64,000 nt of DNA from an uncultured Pelagibacteraceae bacterium (lineage in GTDB: Bacteria; Pseudomonadota; Alphaproteobacteria; Pelagibacterales; Pelagibacteraceae): positions 1 to 64,000 of the forward strand of contig CACJNV010000004.1 in the NCBI GenBank assembly GCA_902594865.1, written 5' to 3'. A model generated the notes under the pieces. That model was not told where the DNA came from and ran no database searches. It was given only the letters and a program-made list of their open reading frames with translations. Of this stretch, positions 43,214-51,637 are shown in pieces. Made by a program: the position numbers and the translations under genes. How positions within the stretch are numbered: the first letter of the stretch is position 1; every line of letters begins with the position of its first letter.

Positions 43214-44404
43214 ATGAGAAAACTATTTATCGCTGTATTTATGTTTGTATCAAGTTTTGGTTCAAATGTAATGGCAGACGGACATTCGATTAAAATGGGG
43301 ATCATTTTAGGATTCACTGGTCCTATTGAATCTCTAACTCCAGCTATGGCAGCATCTGCAGAACTTGCATTTAAAGAAGCTTCTGATTCAGGTTCGCTAT
43401 TAGGTGGGAAAAAAATTGAGCCAGTAAGAGCAGACTCAACTTGTGTTGACTCAGCAGCGGCAACAGCTGCAGCTGAAGGTTTAATTTCAGGTGGTGTAGC
43501 TGCAATTATGGGAGCAGACTGTTCAGGTGTGACTGGTGCTATTGCAACTAACGTTGCTGTACCAAATGGTGTAGTAATGATTTCACCTTCAGCTACTTCT
43601 CCAGGATTAACAACTCTAGATGACAAAGGGTATTTCTTTAGAACTGCTCCATCAGATGCTAGAGGTGGTCAAATTTTAGCTGACATAACTAAAGACAGAA
43701 AAGTAAAAAGTGTTGCAATCACTTATACTAATAACGACTATGGTAAAGGTTTAGCTGATGTTTACAAAGCAGCAGTTGAAGCTCATGGTATTAAAGTTAC
43801 AACTGTAACTGCTCACGAAGATGGAAAAGCAGATTACTCATCTGAAGTAGCAACTCTTGCTTCTGCTGGTGGTGATGCTGTAGCAGTTATTGGTTATCTT
43901 GACCAAGGAGGAAAAGGAATTATTCAAGCTTCTTTAGACTCTGGCGCCTTTGATAGATTTATTTTATCAGATGGTATGATTGGTCAATCTTTAGTTGATG
44001 CATTCGGAAAAGATTTAAGTAAATCATTTGGATCATTACCAGGTTCTACTGGTAAAGGTGCAGGTATATTTGCTGAAGTTGCAAAAGCTGGTGGCGTAGA
44101 AGCTTCTGGTCCTTACACAGGTGAATCTTACGATGCAGCTGCTTTAATCGTTCTTGCAATGCAAGCAGGTAATTCTGCTGACAGAGCATCTATTGCGAAA
44201 AATGTAATGGATGTTGCTAACGCTCCTGGTACTAAAATTTATCCAGGTGAACTTAAGAAAGGTTTAGATTTATTAGCAAAAGGTAAAAAGATAAATTACG
44301 AAGGTGCTACTGGAGTAACTTTTACTAGTGTTGGTGAAGCTGAGGGTTCTTTCTTAGAGCAAGAAGTTAAAGGCGGAAAATTCAAAACTAAAAAACAAAG
44401 ATAA
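43214..44404 (+). CDS. HAAT-type (LivK-like) periplasmic binding protein
   Basis: The ATG at 43214 follows a GAGGA ribosome site; upstream TTG codons in frame are rejected because the signal peptide begins MRKLFIAVFMFVSSFGSNVMA. The 396-residue protein has the leucine/isoleucine/valine-binding family pattern (MGIILGFTGPIESLTPAMAASAELAF, GVAAIMGADCSGVTGAIA, TYTNNDYGKGLADVYKAA, ESYDAAALIVLAMQ). It is on the plus strand behind the catabolic unit. Its likely permease/ATPase genes (45683-49557) are on the minus strand beyond an MFS gene. Base composition is less AT-rich than its surroundings, as expected of a highly expressed gene. Confidence 0.88.
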   Translation: MRKLFIAVFMFVSSFGSNVMADGHSIKMGIILGFTGPIESLTPAMAASAELAFKEASDSGSLLGGKKIEPVRADSTCVDSAAATAAAEGLISGGVAAIMGADCSGVTGAIATNVAVPNGVVMISPSATSPGLTTLDDKGYFFRTAPSDARGGQILADITKDRKVKSVAITYTNNDYGKGLADVYKAAVEAHGIKVTTVTAHEDGKADYSSEVATLASAGGDAVAVIGYLDQGGKGIIQASLDSGAFDRFILSDGMIGQSLVDAFGKDLSKSFGSLPGSTGKGAGIFAEVAKAGGVEASGPYTGESYDAAALIVLAMQAGNSADRASIAKNVMDVANAPGTKIYPGELKKGLDLLAKGKKINYEGATGVTFTSVGEAEGSFLEQEVKGGKFKTKKQR

Positions 44405-44420
44405 TTTTTTATCTTAATTC

Positions 44421-44458
44421 AAAAAACCCCAGTAATTTAATTACTGGGGTTTTTTTTT
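44421..44458. terminator. Bidirectional terminator shared by two convergent genes
   Basis: CCCCAGTAAT (44427-44436), loop TTA, and ATTACTGGGG (44440-44449) form a ten-pair stem, flanked by six A on one side and nine T on the other, so it terminates in both directions. The loop TTA is exactly the stop codon of the minus-strand MFS gene, and one stem arm encodes that protein's last residues. Confidence 0.95.
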
Positions 44459-45606
44459 AAATCAGCTCTAATGGTAGAAAGAGCAATTACAATTAGAAAA
44501 ATTAAACATATTAAATTCATAGTTTTCCAGCTAGTTAAACTAAGAAATACTCCAGCAGATAAACTGGCTAATGCTTGTATAGAATAAACAATTAAATCAT
44601 TATACCCTTGAGCTCTAAATTTTTCCTCTTCTCTGTAACACAAAACAAGTAAGCTTGTTCCTGAAATGAATAGAAAGTTCCACCCTAGCCCCAGAAAAAT
44701 AAGTGCAACCATGTAGTTAATATAATTCTGTTCAAATAAACTGGTAAAAATTGTGATTAAAAACAATAAAACCCCCACATACATAATTTTACTATGACCA
44801 AACCTCTTAATTAAATTTCCTGTAACTAGAGAAGGTAAAAACATGGCTGCTATATGAAGCTGAATAACAAATCCAGTCTTGCTTAGACTTATTTTCTCCA
44901 TCAAATGCATACTTATGGGAGTTGCTGTCATTAAAAAAGTCATTACAGCATATGCAAAAGCTGAAGCTACGAGCGCCTGTAGAAATCTAGGTTGAGAGAT
45001 AAGCTCAAAAAAACTTCTTCCAGTTTTATATTGATTACTAGATATCGTTTTTGGTTCCTGATAAAAAATTAAAAATATTGTTGATGAGATAGATAAAATG
45101 GCAAGTGCAAGATAAGATCCTGCATACATATGATCTGAAATAAGTCCTTTCGAAATGTTTGCAATGTTTGGACCAATAAACGCCGAACCTATTCCTGCTA
45201 ACAAAATGATAGAAATTGCTTTTGGTGCATAATCCTTATCCACAACCTCCACTGCTGCAAAACGATATTGATGGCTAAAAGCTATTCCTCCACCAATTAA
45301 AAAACATCCTAAATTATAGAAGACAAAGCTTTCTATAATTATAGAGTATGCAGTTAAAAGAGAGGCAAAGCATGTGCCTATTGAAGCATAAATAAATCCT
45401 AATTTTCGTCCAATTATACTCATTAACTTTGCAGCAAAAAAAGCAAATAACGCAATTCCAACAACTGACAAAGCCATTGGAAGAGTTGCTAAAGATTTTA
45501 TCGGACTAAATTTCGAACCAATTATACCGCTTAAAAAAACAGTGACTGGAGCAGCTGTAAAAGCAAAAATTTGGCTTAAAATGAGTAACGAAAGATTTTT
45601 ATTCAT
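44437..45606 (-). CDS. MFS transporter
   Basis: This is a 389-residue permease with twelve predicted membrane segments and the loop 2-3 motif region AAKLMSIIGRKLGFIYASIG. It begins with a one-base overlap (TAATG) with a 23-residue micro-ORF and ends inside the shared terminator. It is the last gene of the long minus-strand transporter run. Charged residues cluster mid-chain (YQEPKTISSNQYKTGRS), the usual cytoplasmic loop between halves. The substrate is unknown; export of a metabolite is typical for such proteins. Confidence 0.88.
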   Translation of the reverse strand: MNKNLSLLILSQIFAFTAAPVTVFLSGIIGSKFSPIKSLATLPMALSVVGIALFAFFAAKLMSIIGRKLGFIYASIGTCFASLLTAYSIIIESFVFYNLGCFLIGGGIAFSHQYRFAAVEVVDKDYAPKAISIILLAGIGSAFIGPNIANISKGLISDHMYAGSYLALAILSISSTIFLIFYQEPKTISSNQYKTGRSFFELISQPRFLQALVASAFAYAVMTFLMTATPISMHLMEKISLSKTGFVIQLHIAAMFLPSLVTGNLIKRFGHSKIMYVGVLLFLITIFTSLFEQNYINYMVALIFLGLGWNFLFISGTSLLVLCYREEEKFRAQGYNDLIVYSIQALASLSAGVFLSLTSWKTMNLICLIFLIVIALSTIRADLKKNPSN

Positions 45607-45677
45607 TAAAAGAATAAATACTTGTCAGCCATATACAAAGCCCAAGCAGCAGCAGCACCTAATATAATATATTTCAT
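45606..45677 (-). CDS. 23-residue hydrophobic micro-ORF
   Basis: An ATG at 45677 starts MKYIILGAAAAWALYMADKYLFF and stops at 45606-45608, its TAA overlapping the MFS ATG by one base. It begins five bases after the livM stop. The whole peptide is one membrane-spanning helix with a charged MADKY near the end. The exact fit between two genes, with the overlap style used across this operon, argues for translation. No recognisable Shine-Dalgarno is present. Confidence 0.45.
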   Translation of the reverse strand: MKYIILGAAAAWALYMADKYLFF

Positions 45678-45682
45678 TATGT

Positions 45683-47053
45683 TTACTTTATTTCTATTTT
45701 TTCTGGAAGTATACCTTTAGGTCTATACCTCATTATAAACAACAATCCTAATCCCATCAGTAAAAATCTGAAATAAGGAACACTTTCAATTAAATGAGCT
45801 TTAAGTGCATTTGTTTCAGGAATTCCCGCGGTAAAAAAGTTTATTAAGAATAATGATATTGGTGCAGCTTCAATCCATAAGAACCAAACAACAAATCCTC
45901 CTAAAATTGCCCCAAAATTATTTCCACTTCCTCCAACAATTACCATCACCCAAATCAAAAAAGTATATCTCATAGGTCTATAACTTCCTGGAGTAAATAA
46001 ACCATCTTGTGTAACTAACATTGCTCCAGCAATTCCAACTATAGCTGAACCTAAAATAAAAATTAATAAATGTTGCTTAACAACATTTTTACCCATTGCA
46101 TTTGCAGCTTCCTCATTATCTCTAATTGCTCTCATCATTCTTCCCCAGGGAGAATAAAGAGCTTTTTGAGTTAAAATTAAAAGAATAATTACTACTACTA
46201 AGAATAATCCTGAATAACACAGTTTTACAAATACTGATGAACCTTCAATAACAAGTTGGTTTAAAGCAGCCTGTCTATCTGATAAATTCTCGATTAAACT
46301 TAATTTTCCTGAATTAAACTTTTCAACTAATTTAATAAACCAATCAGTAGTTTGAAGATCTACTTCATAAGGCGCAGGTCTTTTTAATCCAATAACATTT
46401 TTAACCCCTCTTGTGAGCCAATCTTCATGTTTAATAATTGCAATAACAATTTCAGAAATAAGAAGTGTTGCGATAGCTAAATAATCTGCTCTAAGACCAA
46501 GCGCAACTTTTCCAACTATAAATGCTAAACCACCAGCAAAAAGAGCTCCTACAATCCATGAAAATATAATTGGTAATCCAAATCCCCCCAGGAAACCAGT
46601 TTTAGCTGGATCTACTGCTTCAATAGCTTCTATGCCTGGCTCTGCAGAAAATCTAATAAGTAAAATACCTGAAATTATTATTGCAGCTATGCTGTATGTT
46701 CTTATTTTTGATTTTTCAAATCTTTTTAAAATAAAGCGTATAACTAATACCATTACAACTATCAGCCATAACGACATTAGAATGTCGAAACCTCCTGCCT
46801 TCCAAGCCTCTTGAACAGGATCAACAGATATCAATACCGCAGCTAAACCACCTAAAGCAGTATAGCCCATAATTCCAAAATTAATTAGACCGGCATATCC
46901 CCATTGAATATTTGCACCCATTGTCATCACTGCAGAAATCAAACAAAGATTAAATATTGATAAAGCTATATTCCAAGATTGAAATATACCAACCATTAGA
47001 ATAAGCACCATCATGATGCTGTAAGCTGCAATTACATTTAGATTTTTTCTCAC
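45683..47053 (-). CDS. livM: HAAT ABC transporter permease LivM-like (extended)
   Basis: This is 456 residues, roughly 100 longer than the LivM at 53853-54902. The conserved core ALGLRADYLAIATLLISEIV, SPWGRMMRAIRDNEEAANAMGKNV and GSYRPMRYTFLIWVMVIVGGSGNNFGAILGG is present. The extra length lies in added N-terminal membrane segments and a hydrophilic stretch at about 225-290. It overlaps livH by 4 nt. With the adjacent livH, livF and livG it forms one complete membrane/ATPase set; the binding protein is likely the plus-strand gene at 43214. Confidence 0.88.
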   Translation of the reverse strand: MRKNLNVIAAYSIMMVLILMVGIFQSWNIALSIFNLCLISAVMTMGANIQWGYAGLINFGIMGYTALGGLAAVLISVDPVQEAWKAGGFDILMSLWLIVVMVLVIRFILKRFEKSKIRTYSIAAIIISGILLIRFSAEPGIEAIEAVDPAKTGFLGGFGLPIIFSWIVGALFAGGLAFIVGKVALGLRADYLAIATLLISEIVIAIIKHEDWLTRGVKNVIGLKRPAPYEVDLQTTDWFIKLVEKFNSGKLSLIENLSDRQAALNQLVIEGSSVFVKLCYSGLFLVVVIILLILTQKALYSPWGRMMRAIRDNEEAANAMGKNVVKQHLLIFILGSAIVGIAGAMLVTQDGLFTPGSYRPMRYTFLIWVMVIVGGSGNNFGAILGGFVVWFLWIEAAPISLFLINFFTAGIPETNALKAHLIESVPYFRFLLMGLGLLFIMRYRPKGILPEKIEIK

Positions 47054-48060
47054 AATACTTTCCCCTTAAATATTCCCGAAGGTCGATAAATTAAAACAAT
47101 TACAAGAATAGAGAACGAGACTGCAAACTTATAATCAGTAGATAGTAACTGAACCAAACTATTTGGCTCCATACTTTCTGGCAAAATATACATAAAGAAT
47201 TTTTTATATGCGTAGGTGAGCAGTATTTCAGAAAAAGCAATTACATATCCGCCTAAAAAAGCTCCAAATGGATTTCCAATTCCTCCAACAATTGCAGCAG
47301 CAAAAATTGGAAGCATATTGTTAAAATAAGTAAACGGTTTAAAACTTTTATCTAAACCATACAATGCTCCACCTATTGTAGCTAAAATTCCAGCAATTAT
47401 CCAAGTAACTAAAACTATTTTTTTTGGATCAATACCTGATAATAAAGCAAGATCTTCATTATCAGAATAGGCTTTCATACTTTTTCCTGTTTTGGTTCTA
47501 TTTAAAAACCAAAATAATAAAGAAACTAAAATTATTGTTACAAAAATAGTTATTACTTGAGTTGATTTTAATGCAAGACCTTCATTTAAACCTGTCATCT
47601 CTTTAAATTCACGGGCTTTAATAATAAATTTTTCTCCATCAAAAAATCTTCTGTCACCAGGTCCAATTATAATTCTTACCACAGCTTGAGTTACAAACAT
47701 TACACCAATACTTACCATTGCAAACTGAACTGGAGGGCTTTTCTGATGTCTATAATATTTGAATACAAATTTATCTATTAAAAGCATGTAAAGAATCATG
47801 AAAACAATTCCAAATGGGATAGCTAATAAAGCAGTAGGTAAAACACCTAAAGAAACACCTAAAGATTGAAAATACCATGTAAATAAAATCGTTGCCATGG
47901 TTCCAAAAGACATCATGTCACCAGTTGCAAAATTAGCAAATCGTAAAATTCCATAAATAAGTGTTACAAATATTGCACCCAGTGCTAACTGAGAACCATA
48001 AGTTAATGCAGGAATGAAAATATAATTTAATAAAAGAATTATTGCATTTATAAAATCCAT
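47050..48060 (-). CDS. livH: HAAT ABC transporter permease LivH-like
   Basis: This is a 336-residue membrane protein with the family opening TYGSQLALGAIFVTLIYGILRFANFATGDMMSFG, the coupling loop MKAYSDNEDLALLSGIDPKKIVLVTW, and the C-terminal AAIVGGIGNPFGAFLGGY. It pairs with the extended LivM. It starts one base after livF ends and overlaps livM by 4 nt. Confidence 0.9.
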   Translation of the reverse strand: MDFINAIILLLNYIFIPALTYGSQLALGAIFVTLIYGILRFANFATGDMMSFGTMATILFTWYFQSLGVSLGVLPTALLAIPFGIVFMILYMLLIDKFVFKYYRHQKSPPVQFAMVSIGVMFVTQAVVRIIIGPGDRRFFDGEKFIIKAREFKEMTGLNEGLALKSTQVITIFVTIILVSLLFWFLNRTKTGKSMKAYSDNEDLALLSGIDPKKIVLVTWIIAGILATIGGALYGLDKSFKPFTYFNNMLPIFAAAIVGGIGNPFGAFLGGYVIAFSEILLTYAYKKFFMYILPESMEPNSLVQLLSTDYKFAVSFSILVIVLIYRPSGIFKGKVL

Positions 48061-48061
48061 A

Positions 48062-48769
48062 TTACCCTCCTAAAAAAGAGCTTCTTACTCTTGGATCGTC
48101 TAATAATTCTTTTCCAGTTCCTGAATAACGATTTTCTCCAGTCACTAATACATAGCCTCTATCTGAAATGCTTAAGGCTTGTTTTGCATTTTGTTCTACC
48201 ATTAAGATAGCAACGTTTGTTCTTTTTACTTTTACAATATGATCAAATAATTCATCCATCACAATTGGTGATACACCGGCAGTTGGCTCGTCTAACATTA
48301 AAACTGTGGGCTTAATCATTAAAGCTCGACCTAGAGCTACTTGTTGTCTTTGACCTCCAGAAAGTTCACCAACCAACTGATTTCTTTTCTCTCTTAAAAT
48401 TGGAAATAATTCATAAATTTCCTCTATTATATTTTTGATTTCATCCTCAACCAGAAATGCACCCATTTCTAAATTTTCTTCAACGGTCATCCCTGCAAAA
48501 ACATTTTTAGTCTGTGGTACAAAAGAAATACCTTGCTTAACTCGATCTTGAGGAGATAATTTTGAAATATCCTTACCATCAATCTTTACTGATCCAGACT
48601 TTAAATTCAGCAAGCCCAACATTGCTTTCATAGCAGTTGATTTACCAGCTCCATTAGGACCTAAAATAGAAACTATTTCTCCTTTATTAACATTTACTGA
48701 ACACGAACTGATAATATCAGGACCATTACCATAACCACCTGTCATTTCTATTCCTTCAAAATATGCCAT
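48062..48769 (-). CDS. livF: HAAT ABC transporter ATPase LivF-like
   Basis: This is 235 residues: Walker A (GPNGAGKSTAMKAM), Q-loop (FVPQTKNVFAGMTVEENLEMG), signature (LSGGQRQQVALGRAL), Walker B (VLMLDEPTAGVSP), followed by the switch region VEQNAKQALSISDRGYVLVTGE. This is the compact LivF form without a TOBE domain. It overlaps livG by one base (TAATG). Confidence 0.92.
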   Translation of the reverse strand: MAYFEGIEMTGGYGNGPDIISSCSVNVNKGEIVSILGPNGAGKSTAMKAMLGLLNLKSGSVKIDGKDISKLSPQDRVKQGISFVPQTKNVFAGMTVEENLEMGAFLVEDEIKNIIEEIYELFPILREKRNQLVGELSGGQRQQVALGRALMIKPTVLMLDEPTAGVSPIVMDELFDHIVKVKRTNVAILMVEQNAKQALSISDRGYVLVTGENRYSGTGKELLDDPRVRSSFLGG

Positions 48770-49557
48770 TAATTTGTATCCTTTAATTTTGATCCTCTTC
48801 CAAGATAGCTTTCGATAACTTTCTCATCTTTTTTTGCTTCTTCAACACTTCCTTTAAATAATACTGATCCCTCAGCCATTACAATCACTGGATCACACAA
48901 TCTTCCAATAAAATCCATATCGTGTTCAATCATACAAAAAGTATAACCTTTTTCTTTATTTAACTTTTCTATTGCAGTTCCAAGATCTTTTAACAAAGTT
49001 CTGTTAACTCCAGCCCCTACTTCATCTAATAATACTAATTTTGCATCAACCATCATGGTTCTTCCAAGTTCTAATAATTTCTTTTGTCCACCTGAAAGAT
49101 TTCCAGCAAGCTCATTTGATAAATGTCCTAAATTTAAAAATTCAACAACTTCTTTCGCTTTCTCTTTAACCACAGCCTCTTCTCGTGCAACTAAACCTGG
49201 TTTAAATAATGCTGTCATTATTTTTTCTCCAGATTGATTTCCTGGAACCATCATTAAATTTTCTAAAACAGATAAATTTGAAAACTCATGTGCAATTTGA
49301 AATGTTCTTAACAACCCTTTAGAAAATAATTCATAAGATGGAACATCAGTAATATTTTCATCATCAAAAACAACATTACCACCAGAGGATTTTAAGTTTC
49401 CAGCAATTAAATTAAATAAAGTTGTTTTACCAGATCCATTAGGCCCAATGATACCAGTGATAGTTCCTCTTTTAACTTTTATTGAACAATCTGAAACTGC
49501 AGCTAATCCACCAAAATATTTACTTAAATTATTAATCTCTAAAATATTTTCAGACAT
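48769..49557 (-). CDS. livG: HAAT ABC transporter ATPase LivG-like
   Basis: This is 262 residues: Walker A (GPNGSGKTTLFNLI), LivG-type RTFQIAHEFSNLSVLENLMM, signature (LSGGQKKLLELGRTMM), Walker B (LVLLDEVGAGVN) and MIEHDMDFIGRLCDPVIVMAEGSVL. The usual LivG DEP after Walker B is DEV here, a mild change also seen in other HAAT ATPases. It lies five bases after the ProC-like gene. Confidence 0.92.
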   Translation of the reverse strand: MSENILEINNLSKYFGGLAAVSDCSIKVKRGTITGIIGPNGSGKTTLFNLIAGNLKSSGGNVVFDDENITDVPSYELFSKGLLRTFQIAHEFSNLSVLENLMMVPGNQSGEKIMTALFKPGLVAREEAVVKEKAKEVVEFLNLGHLSNELAGNLSGGQKKLLELGRTMMVDAKLVLLDEVGAGVNRTLLKDLGTAIEKLNKEKGYTFCMIEHDMDFIGRLCDPVIVMAEGSVLFKGSVEEAKKDEKVIESYLGRGSKLKDTN

Positions 49558-49562
49558 TTGAT

Positions 49563-50330
49563 TTATTTGTTAAGTCTTCTGTGAATACTATTTAATGTTT
49601 TTTCTAGAGATCTATAAAATCCAGCTTTAGTTAATTCTTTCACACCTTGTTCATTTAAACCTTTTGGTGTTTGAGACTCTTTTACTAAATTCTTTAAATT
49701 TTCTTTTGAATTTACTACAGCATCTTCAGATAAGGCTAAAAATAAAGAAGTAATATATTTTTGAGCATTATTTCTTTTTACCCCTCGTTTTACCAACCAA
49801 TCAGTCATCACTCTCAACATTTCATAAAAAGGCGCCATCATGCCAGAGGTTGACCAAAAATTTATAGAGGATTTTTCATTCTTAATTTCTACAGTTGTGC
49901 CCAAGTTATTGAAAAACGCTTTAACTTTTGAATTAGGGGGACAAATAGGTACAGGACCTTTCTTTAATGAAATTGGAGGTAGAGGTATTGCTCTTACGAT
50001 TTTTGCTTTTACTTTAATTGCTTTCTTTAATTGAGATAAAGTAATTGTTGAAATAAAACTAACAACTGTTTGGGTCGGTTTAAATTTTAAATCTTTAATA
50101 ATTTTTTCGCCAACAGTAGGTGTAACAGATAAAAATACCCAATTAGATTGATCTACAATTTGTTGATTACTCTTAGCAATAACAATTTTTTTAAACTTTC
50201 TTTTTAACCCAAGAGCTATTTTTTTATTTCTTGGAGAAATAATAATTTTCTTATAGGAAATTTTTGATTTACATATTCCAGTAATCACTGAAGCTGCAAT
50301 TTTTCCAGTACCAATAAAACCTAAATTCAT
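49563..50330 (-). CDS. Pyrroline-5-carboxylate reductase-like protein (divergent ProC family)
   Basis: This is 255 residues: Rossmann motif GFIGTGKIAASVITGI, mid-domain VFLSVTPTVGEKIIKDL, the family proline-rich RAIPLPPISLKKGP, and a C-terminal helical dimer domain ending QTPKGLNEQGVKEL, which replaces the usual TPGGTT-type ProC box. The active site is therefore altered. It may reduce a cyclic imine other than pyrroline-5-carboxylate. Between glaH and livG in one run, a lysine- or proline-derived imine is a reasonable guess, not shown by the sequence. Confidence 0.72.
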   Translation of the reverse strand: MNLGFIGTGKIAASVITGICKSKISYKKIIISPRNKKIALGLKRKFKKIVIAKSNQQIVDQSNWVFLSVTPTVGEKIIKDLKFKPTQTVVSFISTITLSQLKKAIKVKAKIVRAIPLPPISLKKGPVPICPPNSKVKAFFNNLGTTVEIKNEKSSINFWSTSGMMAPFYEMLRVMTDWLVKRGVKRNNAQKYITSLFLALSEDAVVNSKENLKNLVKESQTPKGLNEQGVKELTKAGFYRSLEKTLNSIHRRLNK

Positions 50331-50362
50331 AATTTTGGATACTTTATATTGATTATATTGAA

Positions 50363-51274
50363 TTAATTAACAAAAAAAGAACCTCTAATTCTTAGTAATT
50401 CTCTGCTTAATTCCTTGTTTTCTTTGAAAGGTTTTCTTCCATGAAGCCAGAAATAATTATTTGCAATCACAGAGAATCCAACAGGTAATTTCGTTATTAT
50501 TTTATTTTTACTTTCCTCTAATCCATCAGATAATCTTTGTAAAAAATTTCCTTGATCCATATTTTGAGGTTCTGGAAATTGATCTATATAAGATATCGTT
50601 GGTCTTCCCTCTTTATCAGTTGAAAAAACTGGGTGCTCTACCTTGTAATCAATATTTTTACTTTTTGGTGACCCCCAAACAAAATTTTGTCTCCCAACTG
50701 GATCATTGTATAAATCATCACAATGCTCCCAGTCATCAAGGTGCAACATAGCTGTTTCACCACCTTCAACATTTTGCTCATCAATTTTTGTCATTATTAA
50801 CCAATCGGTTACATCTTTCACATATGTCCCATCTGTATGAAGATCCATATTCCTATAAGCCTTTCTTAAATAAGAGTCGCTACTATCTTCATGTTTAACA
50901 TGAAAACGAGCATAATATTTTCCTGCCATGGCATCATGATTAGGTACACCAATTAGATGAGCTATTGCAGTTGATAACTTAACTAAAAATGTATCATTAA
51001 TTTTTGCAGTTATATTTTTTGGTCCAATAATAAAGCAACCTGTATATCTATCTCTAATAATTGAGTTCATTAATTCGCTTAATTTATTATTTGTTAAATC
51101 ATCTAAACTTTTAGCTAAAGTAAATCTTGTAAATGGTTTTAGCTCTAATGCTGTTAAATCAAATTTATTAAACGGGAAAATTAATTTATCTATTATATCA
51201 TTTTCTAAACTAATTTTTATAATCCTATTTGATTTATCGTGTTTTTGAATGTCTATGCCTGTAATTTTTTGCAT
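50363..51274 (-). CDS. glaH: Glutarate 2-hydroxylase (GlaH/CsiD family)
   Basis: This is 303 residues, near the usual length of the family (about 325 in E. coli). Iron and substrate motifs match GlaH: MDLHTDGTYVKDVTDWLIMTKIDEQNVEGGETAMLHLDDWEH, a YIDQFPEPQ segment, NNYFWLHGRKPF and the arginine-rich SRELLRIRGSFF. GlaH uses Fe(II) and 2-oxoglutarate to turn glutarate, the end product of lysine breakdown, into L-2-hydroxyglutarate. The companion LhgO (2-hydroxyglutarate oxidase) and gabDT genes are not next to it. It sits between azlD and the ProC-like gene in the transporter run. Confidence 0.85.
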   Translation of the reverse strand: MQKITGIDIQKHDKSNRIIKISLENDIIDKLIFPFNKFDLTALELKPFTRFTLAKSLDDLTNNKLSELMNSIIRDRYTGCFIIGPKNITAKINDTFLVKLSTAIAHLIGVPNHDAMAGKYYARFHVKHEDSSDSYLRKAYRNMDLHTDGTYVKDVTDWLIMTKIDEQNVEGGETAMLHLDDWEHCDDLYNDPVGRQNFVWGSPKSKNIDYKVEHPVFSTDKEGRPTISYIDQFPEPQNMDQGNFLQRLSDGLEESKNKIITKLPVGFSVIANNYFWLHGRKPFKENKELSRELLRIRGSFFVN

Positions 51275-51313
51275 TCTAAATTTTATTTTACCTTATTTTA
51301 TAAATCAATTTAA

Positions 51314-51637
51314 TCAGATATAATTGTTAATTATTGCCATACAAATAGCTGAGAAAATTGTAGGATAAACAAAGTTTTTCTTAGAAATAAAAAAAACAAA
51401 CAAGGATAAAAATACAACAATTGATCTACTGTAATAACTAGATTCTATTAACACGCCAGCAGGAAAAATTATAGTTCTTGCTATTAACGCTGCTAAAGTT
51501 GCATAGGCTAAACAATTAAACCACTTAAAAAGTTTTGATGTTTCCTTAATACCTTGAGAGGTAAGAGCACCTAAAAATCTAGATAAAAATGTAGCAAGAG
51601 ATGTAACTAAAATTGCATAAACGATATTAGCTGACAT
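51314..51637 (-). CDS. azlD: AzlD-like branched-chain amino acid exporter subunit
   Basis: The ATG at 51637 (107 residues, MSANIVYAILVTSLATFLSRFLGAL) follows a GGAGAG site inside the azlC end; an in-frame TTG further upstream is rejected. Four hydrophobic segments fit AzlD, the small partner of AzlC in an amino-acid export pair. It overlaps azlC by 11 nt. It is the last gene before glaH. Confidence 0.82.
   Translation of the reverse strand: MSANIVYAILVTSLATFLSRFLGALTSQGIKETSKLFKWFNCLAYATLAALIARTIIFPAGVLIESSYYSRSIVVFLSLFVFFISKKNFVYPTIFSAICMAIINNYI

Noticed and set aside
43183..43626. 147-residue alanine/proline-rich frame opposite the binding-protein gene
   Set aside because: It is an antisense shadow of a codon-biased, highly expressed gene; there is no start signal or recognisable domain.
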